NCBI RefSeq assembly: GCF_947623445.1
Contig: NC_135242.1
Coordinates: 6,572,001 to 6,636,000 of the forward strand
DNA from: Clavelina lepadiformis
Taxonomy: Eukaryota; Chordata; Ascidiacea; Aplousobranchia; Clavelinidae
DNA length: 64,000 nucleotides
Direction of reading: 5' to 3'
Shown: piece after piece, positions 11,458-24,613 of the stretch
How positions within the stretch are numbered: position 1 is the stretch's first letter
How the letters are laid out: each line of letters starts with the position of its first letter
Translations under genes and position numbers: made by a program
Notes under the pieces: generated by a model
Told to the model about the DNA's origin: nothing
What the model saw: only the letters and a program-made list of their open reading frames with translations
Databases searched by the model: none

Positions 11458-13002
11458 ATGCGGAAATTGCTCTTCCATCGTGGCCTGGATGACCAGTTTG
11501 GCACATACGTCACCGATTACATCACTGGAAGCATGTTTCTTATATATGGTGCATGCTTGGCGATATTGGCCGTCAAGATACGACGAGCAATGAAGCCTCA
11601 TAAATCATCTTGGGCTAGATCATCTCGTGAATCCTCCAGGAGTGACATATTGTTGATGGGTAAAACGCAAAAATGCAACCGCAGCAGCAGAAAAAAAGAG
11701 AGTTATGAAGTAAGTAACTCACTCGCTTCACTGAAGAGCGACTATTTTACGATGGAGGTCGAAAATTCTCCGCCATTGTCCTTTCACGAAGAATTTTTTC
11801 TTCCAAAAAATCTAGCGCAACATACTTTCTTGTTTAATGTCACAACAACGTCGCTCTTTGTAGCGTGTGGTCTCATGAATGTACTGGGTGGTTTAGCTCA
11901 CCAGTACGTGCAATCGGAACACGACGTGTTTGATGATCGCATTTTAACAACTTTTACAACAAAAACATCCGAGATAAAGATTGCTGTCGAGAAAGACATT
12001 GGTACCAGGAATCATTTGCTGCCATGGTACGTATTGTGGGAAACGGCCAACATCTTCGGAGGCTTGGTGGCTGCATCTTTCGTCTTCTTGATACCGTGTT
12101 CTTTATCCGTTGATGCCAAATCAAGAACTTATTGTTCATCTTGGTCTCGGAAGTCTTTCATATCGGAGAACTTTTGGCTGGAAAAGCGAGATGGTTTCCA
12201 AAAATTTGCGTTTTTCACTAACATTTGTCACTTTTCTTTTGTGGTAAAACGAGGGCTGCAAGTTTTTGCATTTGCAATTGCCGTATTAAGCTTGCTCCAT
12301 CACTCTTGGAACATCTATGTCTTCATCTCTGCTTTTCAAAACGATAACGCGTTACTTGCTCACCTTCCCAAAGCTGAAGGAAGTGCGAATTGGTCATTAG
12401 AAGATGCAAAAGAAGTTGCAGAAGATTGGAAGCCTATAAATTTGGGATCTTTGTGGAGCACTGGTGCAACCACTTATTTTTTAGCATTGTCGGTATTTTT
12501 CTATGCTTGTTTTTCTAGTTACAAAATGGTATCATATCTTAAATTCAGCAGTAAAACATCACACGACAAACGCCCTGATCTTGTGCAATGCAATCTTGAC
12601 GCCAAGAAAGACACGTCAAGCACAGAATCATTCTTGGACAATAGCTTTGCTGAAAGTTATATAACCTCTTTCGAACATTTTGGGCACAGCTCTGTTGTTA
12701 CTGTTAACAAACCATCGCATAAATACATTTCAAAACGTATTTCCCGACAGTTTGTGATGAAAACAGCAAGCTTGATTCGTTGCTTTGCTAGCTGGATAAT
12801 CTTGTTCAGTGGCGTGATTCATTTCAGCTTTGGCAATCGCTGCGGTTTTGATGATGCGTTCGAGACACACGGTTGCCCTTTTCCAAACACATTTAACCAT
12901 AACAGTTTATACCACGTGATCTTAGCTGTTGGAATGACGTTTTTATTCTTTGGTGAACTACTGGTGGCTTATTACAAATGCTCTAGGCTAAGCAAAATAT
13001 AA
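11458..13002 (+). CDS. Intronless multi-pass (about seven-segment) membrane protein
   Basis: One uninterrupted frame of 514 residues starts at the first ATG (GAGACAATG). Hydrophobic stretches lie at roughly residues 25-45, 115-138, 190-212, 255-285, 335-360, 435-457 and 485-507, so about seven membrane spans. Long polar loops lie after the first and fifth. Visible landmarks are GLDDQFGTYVTDYITGS near the N-terminus, MNVLGGLAHQY in span 2, and CPFPNTFNHNSLYHV before the last span. The last pattern recalls uncharacterised membrane families such as DUF6962, but I hold this only weakly. It is not a recognisable rhodopsin-type GPCR: no DRY or NPxxY is seen. The lack of introns, among intron-rich neighbours, could reflect an old retrocopy. 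Subcellular site and function are unknown. Confidence 0.75.
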   Translation: MRKLLFHRGLDDQFGTYVTDYITGSMFLIYGACLAILAVKIRRAMKPHKSSWARSSRESSRSDILLMGKTQKCNRSSRKKESYEVSNSLASLKSDYFTMEVENSPPLSFHEEFFLPKNLAQHTFLFNVTTTSLFVACGLMNVLGGLAHQYVQSEHDVFDDRILTTFTTKTSEIKIAVEKDIGTRNHLLPWYVLWETANIFGGLVAASFVFLIPCSLSVDAKSRTYCSSWSRKSFISENFWLEKRDGFQKFAFFTNICHFSFVVKRGLQVFAFAIAVLSLLHHSWNIYVFISAFQNDNALLAHLPKAEGSANWSLEDAKEVAEDWKPINLGSLWSTGATTYFLALSVFFYACFSSYKMVSYLKFSSKTSHDKRPDLVQCNLDAKKDTSSTESFLDNSFAESYITSFEHFGHSSVVTVNKPSHKYISKRISRQFVMKTASLIRCFASWIILFSGVIHFSFGNRCGFDDAFETHGCPFPNTFNHNSLYHVILAVGMTFLFFGELLVAYYKCSRLSKI

Positions 13003-16000
13003 TTAAAAATATTTTTTCTTGTTTTTTAACTAGCCTCATTTAAAACCAAACGAAATACAAATGTACTGGACTTTGCTAAATACATTATACAACTGCACTT
13101 GTGGATGTTTTGGACTGTGGAATTAAATGTAAAGCTATACAGAGTATTTGCAGTGATTTCAAATGTTATTTAATCTTATTTTGTGTTTATTCAGTTTTGG
13201 CTAGGTTAATTCTGCAATTTTCTTCTAGCTGTTTGCTCAGAAATCGATATTGGCGTGATCGCTTTCGATATCAACTTCGTCTTTGTAGTAGAATACCAGA
13301 GTAAGTTACCTCTCGCACAATTAGATATACGATATTTCTTCTGAGTCGTTAGCAAATTCGTGTTTGTTCTAAAATCGCATGAAAAATGCTAACATATAGC
13401 TTTGCTTATGACAGCTGTTGTAAAATATCACACCCACGGGAAATAGTGACGGGCAGCATTTAAGAGATACTGTAGAGTAAATAAACGTCCGTAGACTGTA
13501 GTTAGCCATATGTGTTAGAATTCGTTTCTTTCAATACGTTCGTAAATTGTCAACACCTTCACAAATTGCGTACGCGGTCACAATTTACAACACGTAAATA
13601 AGATATTTTGCCTGGCCGAAAGATTCATAATCGCAATTTACGAACGAGTAGGTTTGTTTTTTTGCCTGGCGGAAAGGGTCATAATAACGTGTTGGTAAAT
13701 TACATACGCGTTCACAAATTGCATGCACGCTGAATAATGGTGTAAAAAATCAGCTGTGTTGGTCGAACAGGTCACCATTAGCTCACCTTTAAACGCTAGT
13801 AAATTATGATTTTTTTTGCACAATAATTCAGCGTGCATGGAATTGGCTCCTTTTGCTTTTCTAACTTTTATTAGCATTTCTTTGATAAAAACAACCATCT
13901 TTCTTCTATTAAATCCAAACGTAGACTGATCCAACACTCCCCAGAACTTCCCGGTCGAGCGCAACACCACACAAACACAGAATACACCGTTTTCATGCAC
14001 TGAGGAAATAAACGGGGGACACTAAATTAGGCCCTAGTGGTAGTGATGTAAGACGTCACAAGAGATAGACTAAAAACATGTTTACATATGAATAGGTAAA
14101 ATACAGCAGCACGTGAGCAAACATAAGAAAACTTGACGAGCATGCATACGAATGAGACAATGCACAACGCGAATAAAAACAGAAGTTGATCCACACATTG
14201 GACTAAATTAACCTAGAAGAGTGGTGTTGTACAAGCAAAATTCTTGAAATTTTTCCATCAAAAACAAGCGTAAGACTTGTCGTCTTAGTAATTTTAGGAA
14301 CAGCGAAGCGATTTATATTTTACAATGACATAATCTATCATTGAAGAACTCATACCTTCAGGCAATTAACAATTAATAAAAGTTTCATATTTGGCTGAAC
14401 TGAAGAATAATCACTTTGAAACATTTATAAAATTTGCAAAACTATGCAAGTGACAATCTTTAGATCACACATGGGTGTATACTGTATTCTGTAAAATGTC
14501 GAAAAGTTTTTAAATTAAAAATTTTAATTTATTATCCATACCTTGCTTCAAAAATGATTAAATTTGATTGAACACTTCAGGAATTTTCTGAAAATTGGTC
14601 GATGACATTTTAAGTTGCTGAAAATGGATGGAGATTAAGTTGCTAAAATAAGATGGAGTTAATGAACTACTCTCACTGAGGACGCAACCTTGGATGCTTA
14701 GGTTTTTAATGCTTTGAACCAGATTTTTTGGTAATCTCGTTTATATTTAAATGGAACTATATGTATTATAAAATTAAAAACAAACTTTTTAATATACTTC
14801 CATGTTTCTGTAGTGTATCTGCTTTTAGTACTCTTTACCGTTTTGAACATTGCTGTTAACTACAGCGTATTTCTCTCTACTGGCAAAGACGAAAATGTTA
14901 AAAATATGTAATCCATCTTCTTGTTTATATTTTATAGGGCAATTTATAAATCACTGAAAAAATATAATTAGGTAACATTTTCAAATTAATCTAAATATAC
15001 AAATGTAAGTTGACAGTTGTGTTTTTTACGGCTAAAGGTTTTTCTATTCTATATAAATAAGTAATGATGTGACTAATTCCTGATAACACTTTTACAACAA
15101 TTTAGTTTTGCAGCATTTAACAATAACAACATTTTTTTCCTATAAAATTATAATTCTTTAACCAACATTTTGGAAAAGAAAATTTGAAACTGCTCTGGAG
15201 ACACTTGACGTTTGTTAATTTTATAATTTTCGGCTTAACACAACAACCGTATAAAATCATGACCTAAGTATCAAATATTGAAACCGATTTGATTGTTGTG
15301 ATATCGTTGCTAATAAAATTTTCATGCTGATGCTATTCGCATATAACTAATGTGTAGTTACAACAAAGCAACAAAGCTGGAGGTGTTTTTTGTATTTCTT
15401 TTCATTGCTGCTACAATCAAGGGACAAGGAATGTTTTTGCGCGATAGATCTTTATCGTATAGGCTCGAGACCAACACATCAGCTTAAAGCATTTTTTAAC
15501 TCGCCTGGAACCATCTACTGCAAAAAGACCTTGCAGACTTGCTTATAATAATTTGCCTCACTGACAACGAGACAGTTCATGCGGGAAAAGATTAACCGCA
15601 TTCCTGCCGTGACAATATTTCAAACCAAGTGTTGGTATTTAAACGAGACCAGGAAATTAACCGATAAGACCTTTGTTTTAAACACGTTAATAAAATATCA
15701 ACAGTTATTACACAGTACTATTGCGGCTTAGCTTCCATGTAAGGAGGTAAATATAAAGCAAGATATTGAAGAACCAACAAGGGACAGTTTCGAACACGTT
15801 ATATAGGCTACGAGTAAGAGCCATGCAGACAAGCATTGTGCAACGAGAAATGAGTTGAATAATTAATGATTGGCTACTACAGCAAAATGAAAGAGAATTA
15901 AAACATTAAACTTACGCAATCATAATTCACCAACGCTTGTAAATGTGAATGCAAATAAGGTAAGCGGAATGTCCACTAACAACATTTCAAATATGTCACG

Positions 16001-17330
16001 GTCAGTTATTTTTATCCTGCCAAACTCATGTTATACTTTCGCTTGTCTCGTTTGTTTGATTCACAGGCAGCTACAACTGCTACGTCATCGCTATTTACGG
16101 AAAGTGTTTTAACCGAAGCAGTATATGATGAAAGATTTTAGAATTGAAACTTTGCGCCTGGCGGATAGTAAGCTTCATTTTTTTTGTTTTGTGATTACAT
16201 ATTTACGGTTTAAAATGTTGGCTTACACGTCGATTTACACCTTCCTTTTTTAATATTAGTGTTTTTTTGTATAATATTTTAACATTACTATCATCCATAT
16301 CATACTACATAATAGTTTACCGTTATATTATTTTCTTCACTCGACCATTAATAAGCTAAAACTGATTTTTTTTCTCGTATAATTTTGATTTTATTCTAAC
16401 TTGTGTTTACCATTATTACGTATAAACCTGTGTAAAGCTTATAATCGGTTTTTTGTTTATTCATTCTCTTCCATCTTTAAAACATGACTTTGGTTACCTG
16501 TTCTTTGGCCTCTTATTCAGTTACTTGTTTACTGATGAATTGAGTTTTACATGCTACATGTTATTAGTTACTTACTCATCTATTTATTCTAAAATAAAGA
16601 TCACCCGTAGTTAATAAATAACTGAATAAGTAACCAAAAAATGGTAAATATATCGGCTAAAATCTGGACTTTGCAGCATGCGCCTCCTCCTAAAGCTCCA
16701 AACCTGTGACAACGTTGTGAGCAACGTGGGTCCGTTTTCTGCAAATTTACCTTTTTCCCCGACCCCGATATAAAAATATTCCATATATTGCATTTTTTGC
16801 AACGTTGCTTGCGGCCAAATCATTTGCATGCAGAAAAATGTTGCCTGAAAATACACGCGCGAGAAGTAAAACTTTTTCTGAATAACATCCATCAGCAGTT
16901 AAGAGCTATTTATTACAGTTCCGCTTTGCTAGAACGTTGACATGATGATTCACATCGATTTTAAGATAAGACAAGGAAATGCAAAGCAATGTTGGATTGC
17001 TTTCAGCAACCATAATTGCGCCGCAAGGGCGTTATGTATTCATTGGTTATCGTATAACGAAAGTTTAATACCCTAAGGCACTAGAAAAAGAGTTAATGTC
17101 ATTTCATGCACCAGCTTTTAACTATGCTTATTACGTGAGGCATGCGCATATATATAGCTTTAACAATTTCATTTTTTATGATGCCGAAATCCATTATTTG
17201 ACAAGAATATTTGGACTCCGTGCAAGAGCACAAAAATATTACCGTAATTATATAACAGTTGTAATTTGGCCTAAATATAGTGGAAAATAAATGTTAAAAC
17301 TGGCTGTTTATTCCGTATGTTGTTATAGTT
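13003..17330. other. Gene-free region with local repeats
   Basis: Long AT-rich stretch without a supportable exon. It contains degenerate repeats at about 13530-13730 (for example TTTTGCCTGGC near 13609 and again near 13661) and a fold-back element at 13716-13850. A 120-codon minus-strand frame at 13638-14000 lies across these repeats and is probably chance. Confidence 0.45.
13716..13850. repeat. Fold-back (inverted-repeat) element
   Basis: Two arms of about 35 bases face each other across about 60 bases. The left arm holds CATGCACGCTGAAT near 13722 and the right arm its complement ATTCAGCGTGCATG near 13826. Both extend inward to an A-run followed by TCA, with a handful of mismatches. The transcript or single strand could form a long hairpin. 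No target-site duplication could be assigned. It is probably a short fold-back transposon relic. Confidence 0.55.
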
Positions 17331-17685
17331 CAGGGGTCCGCAAATACTTTTTGGCGCGACCCTTAAAAACTAGATCTAAATTCTCGCGACCCAAGCATTC
17401 TGTGAGCATATAATTTTGTGGAAAATACTATGTAATTAAATATCGATGTTAAGACTACTATTGACAGTAGCTGTTTTCTTGCACAAAATTGTGTTAAACT
17501 TAGCACATAAAACAGTAAGTAAATAAATGCATTTATTCTACCTAATGAGAACTATGAGCTTTGTGTTGAAAACAATAAATATTAAATAAAATATTAAAGA
17601 ACTATTAGTTAAAATATTTCGCGACCCAGACTGGAAGGTCTCGCGACCCAAATTTGGGTCGCAACCCACTATTTGCGGACCCCTG
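17331..17685. mobile_element. Non-autonomous hAT-type MITE with intact 8-bp target duplication
   Basis: The element starts CAGGGGTCCGCAAA and ends TTTGCGGACCCCTG, perfect 14-base terminal inverted repeats. It is flanked on both sides by the 8-base duplication TTATAGTT (17323-17330 and 17686-17693), the signature of hAT insertion. Near both ends there are repeated CGCGACCC motifs (about 17353, 17383, 17621 and 17641), typical of subterminal transposase-binding repeats. There is no transposase frame in its 355 bases, so movement needs a partner in trans. The perfect ends and duplication suggest recent insertion. Confidence 0.9.
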
Positions 17686-17693
17686 TTATAGTT

Positions 17694-20600
17694 AACCGTA
17701 ATAAATCGATGCATATCGGTATTTACACTCACTCGGGAGTTTTTACACACGCGTTTAGACACTTTGATACAATTGCTCGGTTATTTGAAATATATGCCAA
17801 CTTTAGCTTGATTATAAGGGCCGTGACGATTTATAAGTTTGCAAAATGGCGCTGAGAGAAAGAAAAGTTTTGGAGCAGCTGGATAGGTATATGTATGGTA
17901 CTATATGTTTTCTATATATATCGAAGTGTTGAGTGTTGACTATATCAATTTTTTTTAAGACCTTGCAATTGTAACTCTTCTTTTTTATCCTGTCTGTCGA
18001 AAACGAATAGAAGTTTGCCAAGTTCGTTTACCTGACCAACAACCGGTTTATCCAGTTCAACGAACTAGCCGTGTAAGACCGAAAGACATTTGGTAGAAAT
18101 TTATTTCCGTCGATAAGAAATCACGCAGACAACTTTCGCATTAGCTGAACTCATCCCAAAGAACAAGAGCTAATATGTAACTCCTATACATGACACACTA
18201 TAAACGTTCACCATAAGCACCGACATGCAGACTTGCTAATACAGAGTAAAACAGGACGTTCTCAAGAAAAACTGAGTAAGGGAACGAGAAATAAAACAAA
18301 CAATATTGAATAAATATACTTTGTAAGTATTATACAAATATGGACATCGATCGATTGAAGAGTAATAGTGTATAAGTAGTTAAAATCAATAATTATACAC
18401 AAATAGAGTAACATATATTCATAAGTACATTAAATAGCAGTTGACACCATAAACATAGCCTATATCTATACCATACGCCATACGGTATAGTTACGAATTG
18501 TGGGATATGCAGTTTTAAGTTAAATCACGTTCAGTGTAGGCCTACATAGAACAGGTGATTAATTTTTATTCTTTTATTTTAGTTTCTGGTGAGGCAAAGT
18601 ACTGGATACAAATTTCATACGTGAAATCCGACTATAGTGCAAAATTACTTTCTTGAAAACGTATGTGGTTGTGTTTGTTATGAAATAAGCATAATAGCAT
18701 TCGGTCAATTCGATCTGCAGTCGTTTTCTTATCCATTTTCTTACAGACCACGAAACTATGCTTAACTGCGGTGTGAAGCGAAATGTGTAAATGTTTGAAA
18801 AAAAAACCCGTGACCAATTAACTAGATTTACGTTTTTGTACATTCGAGTTAAACTAAATCCTGCGCAACAATTGTCACGAGGACCCTGGCAAAGTCTCGC
18901 GGCATCCAGTTTGGGAACCTCTGACAGTATTGTTGTTAAGCCGAGTTGCAGGCAAACATTTTCAAACGTTCATGTGCAAGGTCGTGTATGTATAAGCAGT
19001 ATTTGCAAAATGAAAGAGCCAAGTAAAAAGGCGATGGATAATTGTGCAACAACGAAGTTCAACTATGTTTTGTTTGGGTCTGGTGGCCGCGCTAACCTTT
19101 CAACGCTATAGCACCTGCACTGTGTAGCACTTTGCACGTTTTAAACTTACGGCTTTGCCGCCTTTTTTCCACTTGTTGATTGTTTGGGAATGTATTTCTT
19201 GTTATGATTTGCTGTAATAAAGTTAGCGCTAATGTCTTCGCTCCCCTTAGTCAATGGAGAAAAATAAAATAAATAAAAAAACAAAGAAATAGATTTTTCT
19301 CAAATATGTTACTTCAAATCTGAATATGATCATATTGAGTCGTCCTTCCTGAAAATTATTCGAATCGATAATCTCTGATGTAACATTGCCTTATTCCATT
19401 AAAATGTGCAAAAAATTGGTTAAAATTGCGCGCTATATAATTATATGTCCATGCAAGATTGTATAAGCAATAAGCATAACGCGCAAAATCTGCTAAATTA
19501 CAGTGTTTGGTAGACATTCCAATACTGCTAGTGAGATATGTTTTGCAGTTTTATCGATTTGCTTGAGTTTCCATCGTAATGGGTGCGTTCTGCAAATTGT
19601 ATGAAAGATTTTTTTATCGCCTGCAGTGCATTGATCACGGAAAAAAAATTTTCACTTGTGGTATAAGCTTACCACACAGCCCCGAGCGGTAAAAAGGATA
19701 TTTTATCTAATCCACGTTCCTCTATAACGGTGCTTCAAATAAAAATGCGCTTAATGAAGCTTTAAAGTTTAATGTTTATAACTTTTCTTTATGTTACGGA
19801 AACGTTACAGCGTTTTTGTTGCATTTCATAAAAGCATGTACTAAATAGGTACTATATGGAAAACGTTGAATTTTTTTTAACCGTAACCATATAATGTTAC
19901 AGTTGTTACTAAGAAGTATTTGGACACGTGAGTTAAATTGTATTGAGTATTATCTTGCGTATAAAAAAGTAAAATTTGTGATTATTATACATTTTATCTC
20001 TCGTTCATTGTTTAGTATTTTTATCTTCTGTCCGTATATCCTGCTGATGCAAAATGCACAATCTAATAAAATGGGCACGAGCCAAATTACTTAAAATATG
20101 CGCAACTTGCATAATCTTATATTCTTTAGGCCCTGAGGCTCAGGAAGAAAAATTCTTGTGTGTTGTTTATGTCTGCAGCTGTGAATCTAGATAAAATGTT
20201 TTCGTACCCAACATAAAGCAACTTAGCGCAAAATGGACTTGTAACGCCGTCGAGGATGCATCAAACATTTTTACTTAATACCGTCATCTAAACTAAGTTG
20301 TCTTGTGCCAAACCGTGCAGCGCTTATAATCGCCGTAAAGTAATAACCTTTATCAAGAAAACAAAATATGAAAAAAAATAAAGTTAAACCTGGTTTTTCC
20401 TGTTTTAAAGATAACATTCGAAGAAAACGAAAGAAAAAACATCAAAAAAGAGATAAAGGCAAAGAAAAACTTCAAACATATGACGACTTGAGCGGATTTT
20501 GATAAATGTTTCTCGGTATTAGCCGAAACAGTTCTTGATAGCTATGGCTTGGGTTAATATTAATGTACAGTTGCTTTGGGTAAAAATATAACATTTAGAT

Positions 20601-23600
20601 CAAAAAGTATATCTACATATGTAAAGCGTAAATATTTATGGGTTCCAAAGAAATGTCTTTCTATAATGCCGCGAGCTCATAAATTTTTCAACAAGATTAT
20701 AATTGTGGAAGTTTCTTTACCGCGGTCCCATTAATATAACATCTGATTTATGTAAAGTTAGAACAAACTTGAATGCTCGCCACTCTAAACGCTAAACAAT
20801 TTGCCGATTTCAGTTTGAAGCGAACTAAGTTACGTCTATTGAAAACATAAAAATAAATAAAAAATCTATTGAGACCATGTTTAAAATTAATTTACGAAAA
20901 ATTTCAACACAAAATAGTCTTCTATACATATAAAGGTTGTCATAAAATCTTAAAAAAGAAACTTCCCTCTGTTACATATAGACATCCCTATATATGTATA
21001 TTCAAAATTGTATCTACTGCATTTTACACTTTTCCTTGACTGCCAGCACTATTACATCTATATAGTCGCAATCTTTTAAGAGAAACGCAATTTCGTGACA
21101 AGAATGACAATGTGGGCGACCACGGAACACCTTATTTAGGATTCAAGCGAAAGATATGAAAGTTCATAAAGAAATACACAAACAACCATCGCAAGAAACA
21201 ACCTTGTTGTATTACAGATGATGACCTTGCGTTGTCTAATATCTTCACGATTGTTCACGTTAGGGAAATTTTGTAACAAAAAACTGACAGTTTTGTGATT
21301 CGTGAGGCATGTGCGTGTTGTTGATGTCGTTGCCAGGTACTTAAATTATTTCACCGTACTGCGTATAATGTCAAAGTCGTGCTATTCGTTGCAGTGAAAT
21401 CAGACTGAAAATATCTTATCTGAAAAGAAATATTGAAAGGGATTAAACATTAAAAATTCAACTTCGCTTTCTTGTTTTTCATATTTATGAAATTTATATA
21501 TCATTTATCATTTAGGCATACATGCGTATAGCTACGCTTGAACAAGAGCTTCAAGCGTTTCGTTTTTCTGCACATGTTTGACAAAATATTACGTTCATAC
21601 AATGGAATTTTTTTGACGGCAATTTAGTAATGCTTTTCATTTATTTATTCTTTCAACTTAAAGCTTTAATGTTTTTAGATACACTCTGTTTAAGGTTGTT
21701 TATGTTTCGTTTATATATTTTAATTTACTTCAGCCTATATGCATTCACATCTAGTACTTTTTAAGCCCTTGAGGCTTTACCGCATTTTTCCGTTCGTTGA
21801 TTGCATCATTTGTGTGCTAGCATATTTTCATCCTGTTGCACAGTACAGTAAAGGCTAGTACCATCATTCGCTCCCCGCGCAATCTATAATCAAAAACACA
21901 CGATACGAAATTTATAGTTGTAGCTGAAAGTGATGATTTCATGACGTGTACACACTCTGATACTCCATATTTATGTTCTTTGTTTTGAAGTAAAATTTTG
22001 CCGTACCCTTTACGGGTTGCGTTTTGCCTCAAGCACATTTGTAAACGTTTCTCCTTCTCCGTTGCATTTAAGGCTTCAAATACTTTATGTCTTGCCGTGT
22101 TCACAAAATAGAGAAGGGGACTGAAACTTTTAAAAGAAAAGATATCCACATTCTGGTTTGTTGTACGGTGGGTCTTTTCGCTGGCGCTTGTCACGTTTGT
22201 TTCACAATTATAACCTATCTTGCGGTTTCTAATTTATCGTTTGATACTGATACGAATTTGGTTTGATACGTAGATGTATATTAAAGCATTTCTAACTGTT
22301 CTAATATATTTTGGTATTTGTAGACTTTTTGATCAACAGTGGCCGGTGGGCGAAGCGCGTGTCAGTCACATGTTGCATCGGGGCATCAACATCCAGTAAA
22401 AGAACCTGACTTGGCCTGTTGTCACGGACCCAATGTTACAGATAACGTTGCTAGAATAGGTTCATTTGATATTTTCTTCAGATTACTTAAAGTTATGACG
22501 TATTTTTCGCATCTTTGCGGTTCTTTGATTGTCTAATGTCTCTGACCTGACGGGCTTGTTGAAAGGTTTTCAGGTCGTGGTGTTTGATTGACACTTCTAG
22601 CGCCCGAATAACTGATTTCACACTTGACACTATGAGTAGGAAACAAAATAAGATGGACGAGATTGCTTTTACGTCCAAACATGACTGCTTAGGATCCAAC
22701 ATATAAGTTATTGCAATTTTTAGCCTGGAAATAGCGCGCTAACAAATTCCACTTTGCCTACATAAGTTAAGCTATAAATTTGACTTGAAAACTAATAAAA
22801 CGTGTTTTTGGCCTAAAATCCTAGTCTTGAGTTGGCCTATGTAGCGAGTTTTAACAGAAAATTTAGATATCTGAGTTTGTCGGAATTTATTTGTTTATTT
22901 TATTTGTTATAGATTAAAATAGCGCAAAACATAGGTTACTAAATCTACAAGCAAAATTTTAGGAAACCCCATGTGGAAGTTTTCAAATTATTGCGGTTTT
23001 AGTAATTTCGTTATACAGTATAATAGAACAAACCAAGGAATTATCCATTTTTTGAAAGTTGTACTTTACTGTTATTTATTTAATAATGATTCGGTCACTT
23101 ATTAAATCACTGTGAATTTACAATATTAATAAAAGCTAAGACCACAAACACCAACCAATTAAGCAATTTTCTACTTTTAAAAAGCTATCCTAAACACTTT
23201 ATTGCTACCTAGCGAGAGATTTACTGTAGTTCTTCGTGGAACAAGAAAAGTTGAAAGATCTTTAAAAAAGTAGTTAAATATCTGCACCAATATCTAGGTA
23301 CCACTTGTTCTACACAAGTATTGTGTGGTGTATAAAGTATAAGTGGTTACTTCGACGCAAGAAAATTAGCGCGTAATTCTCGATAAGCATTCGAAACCGA
23401 TTGGATTGGTGAACACGTCGAAAATACAGCTGAGAGTCAAGCTTACTGACCAGATGCAAACTAAATGAGCAAATATAAACGTGCAGGGTTCACGCTGTTA
23501 TAATGCAAAGTTCTTAACCCGAGTTCCCCAACACATTAAAGAAAAAGAGATATTTGGAATTGTGGCGATATGGCGCTAACCGCCTAAAACCAACATTTAG

Positions 23601-24613
23601 TCAGGTTGAATAACTAGTAAACACTCTAACCCCACCTAACGTTTATTCAAAAAGTCGTTTTATTATTCCTGATTTCCGAAGTAGCTTTCGTGCATCACAA
23701 AGGCTGTGATACCAAGACGCTAAACAAAAGATAACTTAGTAGGCTTGTTGCAAAAATAATTTTTCATTGACTTTTCTGTTTTAGTTGATTGATCAACAAC
23801 CACGTAATGTACATTTTCTATCTCTCGCCTTGAGTGAATAACGACATTCACTGAGCGCAAAATTAACAGTGAAATTGTAACAGATTGAGAACTAGTGAGC
23901 AGTTCGATTAGAGACAATTCTATCAGTACCACAAACAACATTCGTTTCTGGGTACTGTTTCGCGTAGTAGTGATGTTTGTAGAAACATCCCTGTAAAACA
24001 CTGCCAATATAATGCTCACTGCATCTTTATTACATATTCCAAGTCAGGCGATTAAACTGCAACAGAAAACCGCAGTCAAAACAGAGAAATGTTTTTAAAA
24101 GTAGGAATGAATGAAAATGTACATACCATGCATATATGAATAAGTGATGTTAGCATATACCCTATTACCAAAGATAACGACATTATGACATACCCTTAGA
24201 CAATGAATGTTGGATATAGCTTTACTTGATCAATTACAATAATGACATTTACATTATTTGCACATAAAAATTCTGTGAAAATAAACCATCTTAGAAATTA
24301 ACTCAAAGACTCGGATGTTGACTCAGACACATAACAACTGCAGAGTGTCAGCATGTAGGTGTCTAGAATGGCACAATGTCTGTGTCAAACAAAGAAATGC
24401 AAATACAAAATTTACAACAGCAAACACAGCGGGAATAAGCACTCCTATGTACATTGTACAACAATACAAATCAGGCGTAGTGTGGTGCAGTTTTTAAGCC
24501 CTGTAGAACAAAACTAAAACAGATAAAAGATAGCAAATTAACCCTTTAAAACGATTGTGTATTAAAACTGAGAAAGAAAAGAGTAACATCTGGAAATTGC
24601 TTTGGGTCACACA
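17694..24613. other. Gene-free region
   Basis: Nearly 7 kb with no exon I can support. The longest frames, such as 21817-22194 minus and 18791-19111 plus, show no family motif and no splice partners. Two stretches near 19147-19190 and 21768-21805 are loosely alike (GGCTTT-CCGC-TTTTTCC-TTGTTGATTG), suggesting an old dispersed repeat. The region could hold regulatory DNA or a gene with very short exons that I cannot see. Confidence 0.4.
18860..18923. repeat. Possible hAT element end (relic)
   Basis: The stretch ends in CCAGTTTGGGAACCTCTG. Reversed, this reads CAGAGGTTCCCAAACTGG, followed by ATGCCGCGAGACTTTGCC, which resembles hAT-type termini. No matching second end or target duplication was found nearby, so this is at best a solo terminus. 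Confidence 0.3.

Noticed and set aside
13638-14000. 120-codon minus-strand open frame
   Set aside because: Lies across the local repeats and the fold-back. No domain, splice context or family motif.
21817-22194. 125-codon minus-strand frame in the gene-free region
   Set aside because: No recognisable motif and no consistent splice neighbours, and its length is within what chance can give in 64 kb.
22339-22470. GC-richer patch (GGCCGGTGGGCGAAGCGCGTG) considered as a tRNA or SINE head
   Set aside because: No B box at the right distance and no cloverleaf.
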